A stretch of 64,000 nt of DNA from Variovorax dokdonensis. Its GTDB lineage: Bacteria > Pseudomonadota > Gammaproteobacteria > Burkholderiales > Burkholderiaceae_C. The position numbers were made by a program, and so were the translations under genes. The notes below the pieces were generated by a model, which saw nothing but the letters and a program-made list of their open reading frames with translations, was not told where the DNA came from and ran no database searches. Shown piece by piece: positions 23,806-31,727 of the stretch (the first letter of the stretch is position 1; each line of letters starts with the position of its first letter). The DNA lies in NCBI RefSeq assembly GCF_030316895.1, contig NZ_JASZYV010000007.1, positions 1 through 64,000 of the forward strand, written 5' to 3'.

Positions 23806-24584
23806 TGGCGTTGTTGTGTCCGTCCTGCGGGACAGAGAATCGTCTGGCGGCCAGGTTCTGCATCGAATGCGTGCTGCCCCTGCCCGTGGATTTTGCGCCG
23901 ACGCAGCAGTTGCCACTGCGCGCCGGAACGTCGTCTTCCGAAGATCTGCCAGAAGCGCTGGCCGTCTTTGCAGGCGGGCCAAGCAGTGCGCCCGCCGCAC
24001 CGCTTCCGGACACTGCGTTCCACGCGCCCGAATCGCGCAATGCCGGAAGGCCCGTGGGCAAGATGCGCGCCTTTCTCGTCTTGACGGGTGGCTTCGCGTT
24101 GGCGGCTGCCGCAGGCTGGTTTGTCGCTTCGAGCGAAGACGGGCCCGGGGGTGGTTCGATGGTTTCCGAGGCTGCCGCGGTCGAGCCGATGGCGACCAAG
24201 AATCGCGTGGAACCTGTGCCTGCCGAGCCCGTGGCGTCCGCCGAGCCTGCCGCGCCCATGGTGGCTTCGCCAGCCAGCGCACCTGAACCGGCCTCGCCGC
24301 ATGCGCCCGAGGTCAAGGCGGTTGCGAACGCTCCGGCGCCCCGGCCAGCCAAGGCGACTCACGAGCCGGCAAAAGCGCCGGTCGCAAAGCAGGCGCCGGT
24401 CGCAAGGGCGCCTGAAAGCGGGTCGCTCTTCGCCGCGTGCGAAGCGCTGAACTTCATCTCGCGCTCCCGCTGCCAGGTGGACATCTGCATGAAGCCTGGC
24501 AACGGACGGCGGTCCGAATGCGGGCCTGTGCTGGAGCAGCAGCGACTGGTCGAGCAGAAGCGCAATCCGCAACTGGCCTACTGA
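23805..24584 (+). CDS. Zinc-ribbon, single-pass membrane protein with Cys-rich C-terminal domain
   Basis: 259 residues; function unknown. The N-terminus has C-x2-C...C-x2-C (Cys5, Cys8, Cys19, Cys22), a treble-clef zinc ribbon. One transmembrane segment lies at about residues 88-107 (AFLVLTGGFALAAAAGWFVA). A Pro/Ala/Val/Glu-rich linker of about 100 residues follows. The last 50 residues hold four cysteines (FAACEAL, RCQVDIC, SECGPV). The layout suggests a cytoplasmic ribbon and a periplasmic disulfide-bearing head on a flexible stalk. Its start overlaps the stop of the preceding gene (TGATG). The proline-rich stalk resembles cell-wall-spanning proteins such as TonB, but no TonB domain is present. 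Confidence 0.65.
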   Translation: MALLCPSCGTENRLAARFCIECVLPLPVDFAPTQQLPLRAGTSSSEDLPEALAVFAGGPSSAPAAPLPDTAFHAPESRNAGRPVGKMRAFLVLTGGFALAAAAGWFVASSEDGPGGGSMVSEAAAVEPMATKNRVEPVPAEPVASAEPAAPMVASPASAPEPASPHAPEVKAVANAPAPRPAKATHEPAKAPVAKQAPVARAPESGSLFAACEALNFISRSRCQVDICMKPGNGRRSECGPVLEQQRLVEQKRNPQLAY

Positions 24585-24615
24585 GGTCGGCCAGGCGGCG
24601 ATAAAGTCGGGGAGC

Positions 24616-24636
24616 CGCCGGCCTGCGTGGCCGGCG
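24616..24636. other. Stable hairpin between the zinc-ribbon gene and aroQ
   Basis: CGCCGGCC and GGCCGGCG form a perfect 8-base stem around TGCGT, 26 bases before aroQ. No T-run follows, so it may attenuate or stabilise a transcript rather than terminate it. Confidence 0.4.
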
Positions 24637-24661
24637 TTGCTCAACCTACCGACTGCAACCC

Positions 24662-25120
24662 ATGAAGAAGATCCTGGTTCTCAACGGCCCCAACCTCAAT
24701 CTCCTCGGCACGCGCGAGCCAGCCACTTACGGCTACGAGACACTGGACGATGTGGAGCGCATGTGCCGCGAAACCGGCACCCAACTGGGCCTGGAGGTGG
24801 AATGCCGACAGTCCAACCACGAAGGCCAACTCATCGACTGGCTCCACCAAGCGGGTCGCGACCAGGCGGCCGGCACGCTGCTCGGCGTGGTGATGAACCC
24901 TGGCGCCTACACGCACACCTCGATTGCGCTGCATGACGCCATCAAGGGCGCCTCCGTCACGCTGATCGAACTGCACATCTCCAACGTGCATGCGCGCGAG
25001 TCCTTCCGCCATCACTCCTACATCTCGCCGGCGGCGCGCGGCATCATCGTCGGCTTCGGCGTGCAGGGATATCCGCTGGCCATCGAGGCATTGCTGCGGG
25101 TCAGCACGCCCAAGGCCTGA
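24662..25120 (+). CDS. aroQ: 3-dehydroquinate dehydratase, type II
   Basis: 152 residues, the standard length. Type II signatures are LVLNGPNLNLLGTREP at the N-terminus, with the catalytic Arg and Tyr at about residues 18 and 23, QSNHEGQLIDW, NPGAYTHTSIAL with the catalytic His, and the ELHISNVHARESFRHHS block. It makes 3-dehydroshikimate in aromatic amino acid synthesis. In many betaproteobacteria aroQ is followed by the acetyl-CoA carboxylase genes accB and accC; here an enolase-superfamily gene follows instead. Confidence 0.95.
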   Translation: MKKILVLNGPNLNLLGTREPATYGYETLDDVERMCRETGTQLGLEVECRQSNHEGQLIDWLHQAGRDQAAGTLLGVVMNPGAYTHTSIALHDAIKGASVTLIELHISNVHARESFRHHSYISPAARGIIVGFGVQGYPLAIEALLRVSTPKA

Positions 25121-25178
25121 GCGGCGCCCGCCGCCGGCCCTGCCGGTCGGATCCAGAAAAAACAGGAGACATCGCGCC

Positions 25179-26291
25179 GTGAAAATCACCGAGGTCAGCC
25201 CATTCATCCTGCACGTGCCCGTCACCGGCAACCAGATTGCCGACAGCACGCACACCATCAGCCACTGGGGCGTCGTGGGCGCCAGGATCGTCAGCGAGGA
25301 CGGGCTGGAAGGCTTCGGGTTCGCCGGCACCCATGCGCACCTTCCGGGCGACCAACTCATCGCGAGCTGCATCCGCGATGCGCATGCGCCGCTGCTGCTG
25401 GGCGAGGACGCGCGCGACCGGCGGCGCCTCTGGCTCAAGCTGGCACGCCATCCCGCGCTGCAATGGATCGGCCGCGCCGGTGTCACCACCCTGTCGCTGG
25501 CGGCGATCGACATCGCGCTGTGGGACCTCAATGCCAAGGCTGCCGGGGTGCCCCTGTGGAAGCTCCTGGGCGGCCAGGTGCGCGACAAGGTGCGTGCCTA
25601 CAACACCGACATCGGCTGGCTCAGCATCGACGATGAGGCGCTGGTGAGGGGCGCGCAGCGCGCGGTCGAGGATGGCTTCACCGGCATCAAGATCAAGGTG
25701 GGCTCGACCGTGGACCGAGACCTGCGCCGCCTCGCCGCCGTGCGCAAGGCCATCGGTTCGTCGGTGACGCTGGCGGTCGATGGCAATGGCAAGTGGAGCC
25801 TGGCGGACTGCCTGCGCTTTTGCCGCGGCGCGCAGGAGCACGATGTGTTCTGGTTCGAGGAGCCGCTCTGGTATGACGATGTCGCCGGTCATGCGGAGCT
25901 GGCTCGCGCCTCATCGATTCCGGTCGCCCTTGGCGAGCAGCTCTACACCGCGGACGCTTTTTCGGAATTCATTGCGCAGCGTGCCATCCATTGGGTGCAG
26001 CCCGATGTCACGCGCCTGGGCGGAATCACCGAGACGTGGCAGGTGTGCGAGATGGCCCATGGCTTCCGTCTTCCGGTGGCGCCGCATGCCGGGGAGATGA
26101 GTCAGGTGCACGTCCACCTGAACTATGCCCATCCGGCCTGCGAGGTGCTGGAGTACATCCCCTGGATCGCGCACTGCTTCACCGATCCGGCCAGGGTGGA
26201 GGATGGCTTCTTCGTGTTGCCGTCACTGCCTGGAGCAGGCACCACGCCCACCCAGGAGGCCTGGGCTCAGTACCGCCAGCCCTGCGCTTGA
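25179..26291 (+). CDS. Mandelate racemase / muconate lactonizing family (enolase superfamily) enzyme
   Basis: 370 residues from a GTG at 25179, six bases after AACAGGAGAC. The capping domain opens KITEVSPFILHVP. In the barrel the K-x-K base motif is in GIKIKVGST. Metal ligands are Asp in VDGNGKW, Glu in WFEEPLWYDD and Glu in LGEQLY. The His-Asp dyad is in QPDVTRLGG and APHAGEMSQ. This is the mandelate-racemase subgroup pattern with both bases intact, typical of acid-sugar dehydratases and some racemases. The exact substrate is not readable. It stands alone after aroQ with no sugar genes adjoining. Confidence 0.85.
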   Translation: MKITEVSPFILHVPVTGNQIADSTHTISHWGVVGARIVSEDGLEGFGFAGTHAHLPGDQLIASCIRDAHAPLLLGEDARDRRRLWLKLARHPALQWIGRAGVTTLSLAAIDIALWDLNAKAAGVPLWKLLGGQVRDKVRAYNTDIGWLSIDDEALVRGAQRAVEDGFTGIKIKVGSTVDRDLRRLAAVRKAIGSSVTLAVDGNGKWSLADCLRFCRGAQEHDVFWFEEPLWYDDVAGHAELARASSIPVALGEQLYTADAFSEFIAQRAIHWVQPDVTRLGGITETWQVCEMAHGFRLPVAPHAGEMSQVHVHLNYAHPACEVLEYIPWIAHCFTDPARVEDGFFVLPSLPGAGTTPTQEAWAQYRQPCA

Positions 26292-26325
26292 AGCTGCGGC
26301 CTTCGCCGCCAGCCTGACCAGCGGT

Positions 26326-27888
26326 TCAGGCGCCTTGCGACGCGACGGCCTTGAACCGTGTGATGTGTCCGCGGCTGTCCACGCTTTCCAGATGGACGTC
26401 GAATCCCCAAAGGCGAGCCACGTGCTTGAGCACTTCGCTGGCCGTCTCGTGCAGCGGCCGATCGTTGTGCTGCGTGTGGCGAAGGGTGAGGGACCGGTCG
26501 CCACGCAGGTTGACGCTCCACACCTGGATGTTCGGCTCGCGATGGTTCAGGTCGTATTGGCGAGACAGCGCCTCGCGCAACTGGCGATAGCCGCTGTCGT
26601 CGTGGATGGCCGAGACCTCCAGCTCCGGTTCGTCCTCCTCGTCGCGTATCGCGAAGAGGCGGAAGTCGCGCATCAGCTTCGGGCTCAGGAACTGGCCGAT
26701 GAAGCTCTCGTCCTTGAAGTTGCGCATGGCGTAGTCGAGCGTGGTGAGCCAGTCGGTGCCCGCCAGGTCGGGGAACCAGCGCCGGTCTTCCTCGGTTGGC
26801 TTCTCGCAGATGCGCCGCAGGTCGGTGAACATCGCGAAGCCCAGCGCATAGGGGTTGATGCCGCTGTAGGCGCGGTGGTCGATCGGCGGCTGATACACCA
26901 CGTTGGTGTGCGACTGCAGCCACTCCATCATGAAGCCGTCGGCCAGCAGGCCTTCGTCGTACAGGGTGTTGAGCAGCGTGTAGTGCCAGAAGGTCGCCCA
27001 GCCTTCGTTCATGACCTGGGTCTGGCGCTGCGGGTAGAAGTACTGCGCCACCTTGCGCACGATGCGCACCACCTCGCGCTGCCAGGGCTCGAGCAGCGGC
27101 GCGTTCTTCTCGATGAAGTACAGCAGGTTCTCTTGAGGCTCCGCGGGAAAGCGGCGCGTGGCTTCCTCGCTGGCTTCCTGGCCGGAGCGCCGGGGAAGGG
27201 TCCGCCAGAGGTCGTTCACCTGCTGCTGGAGGTAGTACTCGCGTTCTTCGCGGCGCGCCTGTTCCTGCGCGAGTGACAGCTTCTGCGGCCTGCGATAGCG
27301 GTCGACGCCGTGGTTCATCAGCGCGTGGCAGGAGTCGAGCACGTCTTCCACCGCGGCCAGCCCGTGCTTCTCTTCGCACTCGGCGATGTAGTTACGAGCG
27401 TAGACGAGGTAGTCGATGATGGACGACGCATCGGTCCACATCTTGAAGAGGTAGTTGCCCTTGAAGAAGCTGTTGTGGCCATAGGCCGCATGGGCGATCA
27501 CCAGGGCCTGCATGGCCATGGTGTTCTCTTCCATGAGATAGGCGATGCAGGGGTCGGAGTTGATGACGATCTCGTAGGCCAGGCCCATGTGTCCGCGGCG
27601 ATAGTTCTTCTCGGTCGAGATGAACTGCTTGCCATAGGACCAGTGCCGGTAGATGACGGGCATGCCCACCGACGCATAGGCGTCCATCATCTGCTCGGCC
27701 GTGATGATCTCGAGCTGGTTCGCGTAGGTGTCGAGCTTGTAGCCTGCCGCCACACGGGCGATCTCGGTGTGGTACTTCTCGATCAGGTCGAAGGTCCAGT
27801 CCGATGGGCTGGGCAGCGGTTCGCGATCGCGGTCGCGGTCATGGAGGGCGGCTGCGGGAAGCGTGATCTCGTCGTGCGGGCCGTTCAT
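26326..27888 (-). CDS. SpoVR family protein
   Basis: 520 residues. It has the SpoVR blocks DWTFDLIEKYHTEI near residue 30, MPVIYRHWSYGKQF, FFKGNYLFKMWTDA, VMNEGWATFWHYTLLN and YSGINPYALGFAMF. It is named after a Bacillus spore cortex gene, but in proteobacteria the gene is part of the prkA-yeaH-ycgB stress set. The four-base overlap with the upstream yeaH-type gene (ATGA) implies coupled translation. The protein is cytoplasmic and has no known catalytic motif. The final codons overlap a GCCTGA/TCAGGC hairpin (26312-26331) in the convergent space with the enolase-superfamily gene. Confidence 0.9.
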   Translation of the reverse strand: MNGPHDEITLPAAALHDRDRDREPLPSPSDWTFDLIEKYHTEIARVAAGYKLDTYANQLEIITAEQMMDAYASVGMPVIYRHWSYGKQFISTEKNYRRGHMGLAYEIVINSDPCIAYLMEENTMAMQALVIAHAAYGHNSFFKGNYLFKMWTDASSIIDYLVYARNYIAECEEKHGLAAVEDVLDSCHALMNHGVDRYRRPQKLSLAQEQARREEREYYLQQQVNDLWRTLPRRSGQEASEEATRRFPAEPQENLLYFIEKNAPLLEPWQREVVRIVRKVAQYFYPQRQTQVMNEGWATFWHYTLLNTLYDEGLLADGFMMEWLQSHTNVVYQPPIDHRAYSGINPYALGFAMFTDLRRICEKPTEEDRRWFPDLAGTDWLTTLDYAMRNFKDESFIGQFLSPKLMRDFRLFAIRDEEDEPELEVSAIHDDSGYRQLREALSRQYDLNHREPNIQVWSVNLRGDRSLTLRHTQHNDRPLHETASEVLKHVARLWGFDVHLESVDSRGHITRFKAVASQGA

Positions 27889-29174
27889 GTCGTTGCGCCC
27901 TCCTTCTTGAACAGGTCGCGGAAGACCGGGTAGATCTCCGTCGCGTCGGACACCTTGCGCATGGCGAAGTTGGGATGGTCGTCCACCAGCTGGGTGTATT
28001 CCTCCCAGAGGTTCTGCTCGGCTTCGGCCACTTGCACGTAGGCGTAGTAGCGTACGAGGGGCAGGATCTGCTCGCTGAGCATCTTGCGGCACTGGCCGCT
28101 GTCCTGGTGCCAGTTGTCGCCGTCGCTGGCCTGGGCGCCGTAGATGTTCCACTCGTTGCTCGGATAGCGCGCCCGCACGATCTCGTGCATGAGCTTGAGC
28201 GCACTGCTGACCACCGTGCCGCCGGTCTCGGTGGTGTGGAAGAACTCGTCTTCCGTCACCTCGGTGGCCTGGGTGTGGTGCCGGATGAACACCAGCTCGA
28301 TCTTCTCGTAGTGCCGCGTGAGGAACAGATAGAGCAGCATGAAGAAGCGCTTGGACATGTCCTTGCGCGCCTCGTCCATCGAGCCCGAAACGTCCATCAG
28401 GCAGAACATCACCGCCTTGGCCGAAGGCACCGGCACGCGCACGCGATTGCGGTAGCGCAGGTCGATCGGATCGATGAAGGGCACATGCTTGGCGCGCTTC
28501 TTCATCTCCTCGATCAACAGCTCGGTTTCCTTGATCTCGCGCTGCACCAGGGCATCATCGGCGCGCGGATTGCGCTTGAGCTTGAGCAGGTGTTCTTCCA
28601 GCTCGCGCAGTTCGCGCCTGGGCGCACCGCCGAGCGCGATGCGGCGTGACAGCGCACCGCGCATGGAGCGCACCACATGCAGGTTGGAGGGCATGCCGTC
28701 GGTGACGAAGCCTGCCCGGTGGCTCTTCCACTCGGGTACTTCGGCCAGCTGCGTACGGATCAGGTGCGGCAGCGCCAGGTCCTCGAAGAAGACCCGCATG
28801 AACTCCTCCTTGGTCAGGCGAAAGACGAAATCGTCCTCGCCTTCGCCGCTGTCCGAGGCTTGCGAACCGCCGCTGCCACCGCCGCCGCCTTGCGGCCGCT
28901 CGATCCGGTCGCCCTTGACGTACTCACGGTTGCCGGGGTGGACGTATTCGCGGTTGCCGCCCATGCCGTGCCCGAATACGGGTTCGGACACATCGCGCTT
29001 GGGCAGGATGACGTCTTCCCCGCGCTCGAGGTCGCGGATGCCGCGACCGCTGACGGCGCGCTTGACTGCCTCGCCGATCTGCTCGCGGTAGCGGCGCAGG
29101 AAGCGCTCGCGGTTACCGATGGACTTGTTCTTTCCCGACAGGCGGCGATCGATGATCTGCTGCAGCACGGACAA
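27885..29174 (-). CDS. YeaH/YhbH family protein (DUF444, von Willebrand A-like)
   Basis: 429 residues. Family features are MSVLQQIIDRRLSGKNKS at the start, a Gly/Ser-rich loop near residues 95-112, a long charged helix, and a VWA-like domain with the MIDAS motif DVSGSMDEARKDMSKRFF and FIRHHT. The protein is the middle member of the prkA-yeaH-spoVR operon, co-produced with the PrkA kinase. In enterobacteria YeaH acts with the YeaG kinase in nitrogen stress and stationary phase. Its molecular role remains uncertain. Confidence 0.9.
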   Translation of the reverse strand: MSVLQQIIDRRLSGKNKSIGNRERFLRRYREQIGEAVKRAVSGRGIRDLERGEDVILPKRDVSEPVFGHGMGGNREYVHPGNREYVKGDRIERPQGGGGGSGGSQASDSGEGEDDFVFRLTKEEFMRVFFEDLALPHLIRTQLAEVPEWKSHRAGFVTDGMPSNLHVVRSMRGALSRRIALGGAPRRELRELEEHLLKLKRNPRADDALVQREIKETELLIEEMKKRAKHVPFIDPIDLRYRNRVRVPVPSAKAVMFCLMDVSGSMDEARKDMSKRFFMLLYLFLTRHYEKIELVFIRHHTQATEVTEDEFFHTTETGGTVVSSALKLMHEIVRARYPSNEWNIYGAQASDGDNWHQDSGQCRKMLSEQILPLVRYYAYVQVAEAEQNLWEEYTQLVDDHPNFAMRKVSDATEIYPVFRDLFKKEGATT

Positions 29175-29221
29175 GAAGCACTCTCCTTGGCGGACCGGGC
29201 GCGGCCCGCATCAAAAAACGA

Positions 29222-31144
29222 CTACGAACTCTTGCGAACGCGCAGGTACCACTCGCAAAGCAGGCGCACCTGCTTGGCGGTATAGCCCTTCTTCACCATG
29301 CGATTGACGAAGTCTTCGTGCTTCTTCAACTCGTCCGCGCTGCTCTTGGCATTGAAGCTGATCACGGGCAGGAGTTCCTCGGTGTTCGAGAACATCTTCT
29401 TCTCGATGACCGTGCGCAGCTTCTCGTAGCTCGTCCATTGCGGGTTCTTGCCGTTGTTGCCGGCCCGGGCGCGAAGGACGAAGTTGACGATCTCGTTGCG
29501 GAAGTCCTTGGGATTGCTGATTCCCGCGGGCTTCTCGATCTTCTCGAGTTCCGTGTTGAGCGAACCGCGATCGAAGACCTCGCCGGTGTCGGGATCGCGG
29601 TACTCCTGGTCCTGGATCCAATAGTCGGCGTAGGTGACGTAGCGGTCGAAGATGTTCTGGCCGTACTCCGAGTAGCTCTCCAGGTACGCCGTCTGGATCT
29701 CCTTGCCGATGAACTCCGCATAGCGCGGGGCGATCAGCTCCTTGATGTAGGACAGGTACTTCTGCTCGGTCTCGGGCGGGAACTGCTCGCGCTCGATCTG
29801 CTGCTCCAGCACATACATCAGGTGCACCGGATTGGCCGCAACCTCGGAGCTGTCGAAGTTGAACACCTTCGAGATGATCTTGAACGCGAAGCGGGTCGAC
29901 ACGCCCGCCATGCCCTCGTCCACGCCCGCATAGTCGCGGTACTCCTGGATCGACTTGGCCTTGGGGTCGGTGTCTTTCAGGTTCTCGCCGTCGTAGACCT
30001 GCATCTTGCTGAAGATGGACGAGTTCTCCGGCTCCTTCAGACGCGTGAGCACCGAGAACTGCGACATCATCCGCAGCGTGCCCGGTGCACAAGGAGCGTG
30101 CGCGAGCGACGAATTGCGCACCAACTTGTCGTAGATCTTGATCTCTTCCGACACGCGCAGGCAGTAGGGCACCTTGACGATGTAGATGCGGTCGAGGAAG
30201 GCCTCGTTGTTCTTGTTGTTGCGAAATGCCTTCCACTCGCTCTCGTTGCTGTGGGCCAGCACGATGCCGTCGAACGGAATGGCGCCGAAGCCTTCGGTGC
30301 CCTTGTAGTTGCCTTCCTGCGTGGCAGTCAGCAGGGGGTGCAGCACCTTGATCGGCGCCTTGAACATCTCGACGAACTCCAGCAGCCCCTGGTTGGCCAG
30401 GCACAGGCCGCCGGAATAGGCGTAGGCGTCCGGGTCATTCTGGGCATAGGTCTCGAGCTTGCGGATGTCGATCTTGCCGACCAGGGAAGAGATGTCCTGG
30501 TTGTTCTCGTCGCCCGGCTCGGTCTTGGCCACCGCGATCTGCTTGAGCTGCGACGGGTAGCGCTTGACCACCTGGAACTGGCGGATGTCACCGCCGAACT
30601 CTTCGAGCCGCTTGACGGCCCAAGGCGAAAGAATGCGCTGCAGGTACCGGCGCGGGATGCCGTATTCCTTCTCGAGGATCTCGCTGTCTTCCTCGGCGTT
30701 GAACAGGCCGAGCGGCGACTCGTTCACCGGCGAATCCTTGATCGCATAAAAGGGCACGTGCTCCATGAGCTGCTTGAGCCGTTCGGCGATCGAGCTCTTG
30801 CCGCCGCCCACAGGACCGAGCAGATAGAGGATCTGCTTCTTCTCTTCCAGGCCCTGGGCGGCATGGCGGAAGTACGACACCACCTGCTCGATGGCGTCCT
30901 CCATGCCGTAGAACTCCTTGAAGGCCGGATAAAGCTTGATGACCTTGTTGGAGAAGATTCGCGACAGGCGCGAATCGTTGCGCGTGTCGATCAACTGCGG
31001 CTCGCCGATCGCGGCGAGCATGCGCTCGGCAGCGGTGGCGTAGGCCATCGGCTCTCGCTTGCAGATTTCCAGGTATTCCTGCAGCGAAAGGACCTCTTCA
31101 CGGGTGCGCTCGTAGCGCGCTGCGAAGTTGCTGATGACGTCCAT
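29222..31144 (-). CDS. prkA: PrkA family serine protein kinase / AAA ATPase (YeaG-like)
   Basis: 640 residues. It starts at 31144, with GGAGGT a few bases upstream. The N-terminal AAA domain has a Walker A loop GPVGGGKSS at 110-118 and an Asp/Asn-bearing LAHSNESEW region near residue 300; the C-terminal part carries the kinase-like PrkA domain. Bacillus PrkA and E. coli YeaG are serine kinases linked to stationary phase and nutrient stress; PrkA has also been reported as an AAA+ protease. First gene of the three-gene stress operon. A sigma-54-like element lies at 31336-31352 upstream. Confidence 0.93.
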   Translation of the reverse strand: MDVISNFAARYERTREEVLSLQEYLEICKREPMAYATAAERMLAAIGEPQLIDTRNDSRLSRIFSNKVIKLYPAFKEFYGMEDAIEQVVSYFRHAAQGLEEKKQILYLLGPVGGGKSSIAERLKQLMEHVPFYAIKDSPVNESPLGLFNAEEDSEILEKEYGIPRRYLQRILSPWAVKRLEEFGGDIRQFQVVKRYPSQLKQIAVAKTEPGDENNQDISSLVGKIDIRKLETYAQNDPDAYAYSGGLCLANQGLLEFVEMFKAPIKVLHPLLTATQEGNYKGTEGFGAIPFDGIVLAHSNESEWKAFRNNKNNEAFLDRIYIVKVPYCLRVSEEIKIYDKLVRNSSLAHAPCAPGTLRMMSQFSVLTRLKEPENSSIFSKMQVYDGENLKDTDPKAKSIQEYRDYAGVDEGMAGVSTRFAFKIISKVFNFDSSEVAANPVHLMYVLEQQIEREQFPPETEQKYLSYIKELIAPRYAEFIGKEIQTAYLESYSEYGQNIFDRYVTYADYWIQDQEYRDPDTGEVFDRGSLNTELEKIEKPAGISNPKDFRNEIVNFVLRARAGNNGKNPQWTSYEKLRTVIEKKMFSNTEELLPVISFNAKSSADELKKHEDFVNRMVKKGYTAKQVRLLCEWYLRVRKSS

Positions 31145-31335
31145 GTTCACACCTCCAACGACAGTCAATGGCGGGCGACCTCCGGGACCTCCGTGCAGCA
31201 CGCCGAAACTGCTTCCGCAAGAACTGTGCTCAGCGTTGTTTGCATGCCTTCGGGAAACCCTTTTAAGCCTGAAAACCCCTTGTACGCATCCTAGTCAACA
31301 AAACGAAACCTTGGAATTGATTTTTCAATTTAGGA

Positions 31336-31352
31336 ACCAACTGTGTCGCCAA
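31336..31352 (-). promoter_or_regulatory. Possible sigma-54 promoter for prkA
   Basis: On the minus strand TTGGC (31352-31348), seven bases, then TTGGT (31340-31336) follows the -24/-12 spacing of sigma-54 promoters. The -12 GC pair is GG here, so the match is imperfect. Enterobacterial yeaGH is known to be sigma-54/NtrC dependent, which makes the site worth noting. Confidence 0.3.
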
Positions 31353-31640
31353 AGTTCCCTACAAATCGACACGGTTTTATCCTACGGACGACTTAAATGA
31401 CCAAGCGTGGCGCGGCTGTTGGGGCAACGGAGGCGAATGTCGGGCGCCGCAAGCGTAGTTGCCTTCGCGCCACGGTCGCTTCACTGGAGAAGGCTGGTCG
31501 ATGGCCGTTCATTCCTGCGGCCCATAAGCAATTCCGTAAACCTTATGAAAAGCTATTTCCGTGCCCTCAAAAGGGTGAATTGCGGATTCCGGCTGGATAC
31601 GCTGTTGCATTGCGTTACGTAGCAGAAATAACGGCCCCCT

Positions 31641-31676
31641 GCCAGAGTGCATACGACTTTGCAATCTGGCATTTTT
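31641..31676 (+). terminator. Rho-independent terminator on the plus strand
   Basis: GCCAGA (31641-31646) pairs with TCTGGC (31665-31670), and TGCA (31648-31651) with TGCA (31660-31663), giving a ten-pair stem with one internal G/A mismatch. A T-run ATTTTT follows at 31671-31676. Nothing annotated on the plus strand ends here. Confidence 0.6.
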
Positions 31677-31727
31677 CTCGTTTGACCGCGCATTTACATC
31701 TGGCCGAATGCGCCGCGACTTGGTGCA

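Larger units (their letters stand above)
31145..31727. other. 583-base gap between prkA and the efflux operon
   Basis: No convincing gene. The right-hand part is less GC-rich. It includes a 6-base inverted repeat AATTGA-TTTT-TCAATT (31315-31330), the possible prkA promoter and a plus-strand terminator (31641-31676). A plus-strand open frame of 153 codons from 31397 runs through that terminator and into the antisense of the ABC permease. A shorter one of 71 codons (31407-31622) stops just before the terminator. Either a small RNA, a short gene or decayed coding sequence could explain the terminator. Confidence 0.5.

Noticed and set aside
29318..31294. Plus-strand open frame of 658 codons opposite prkA
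   Set aside because: Shadow of the conserved PrkA gene; composition rich in Leu, Val, Asp and Arg with no family pattern.
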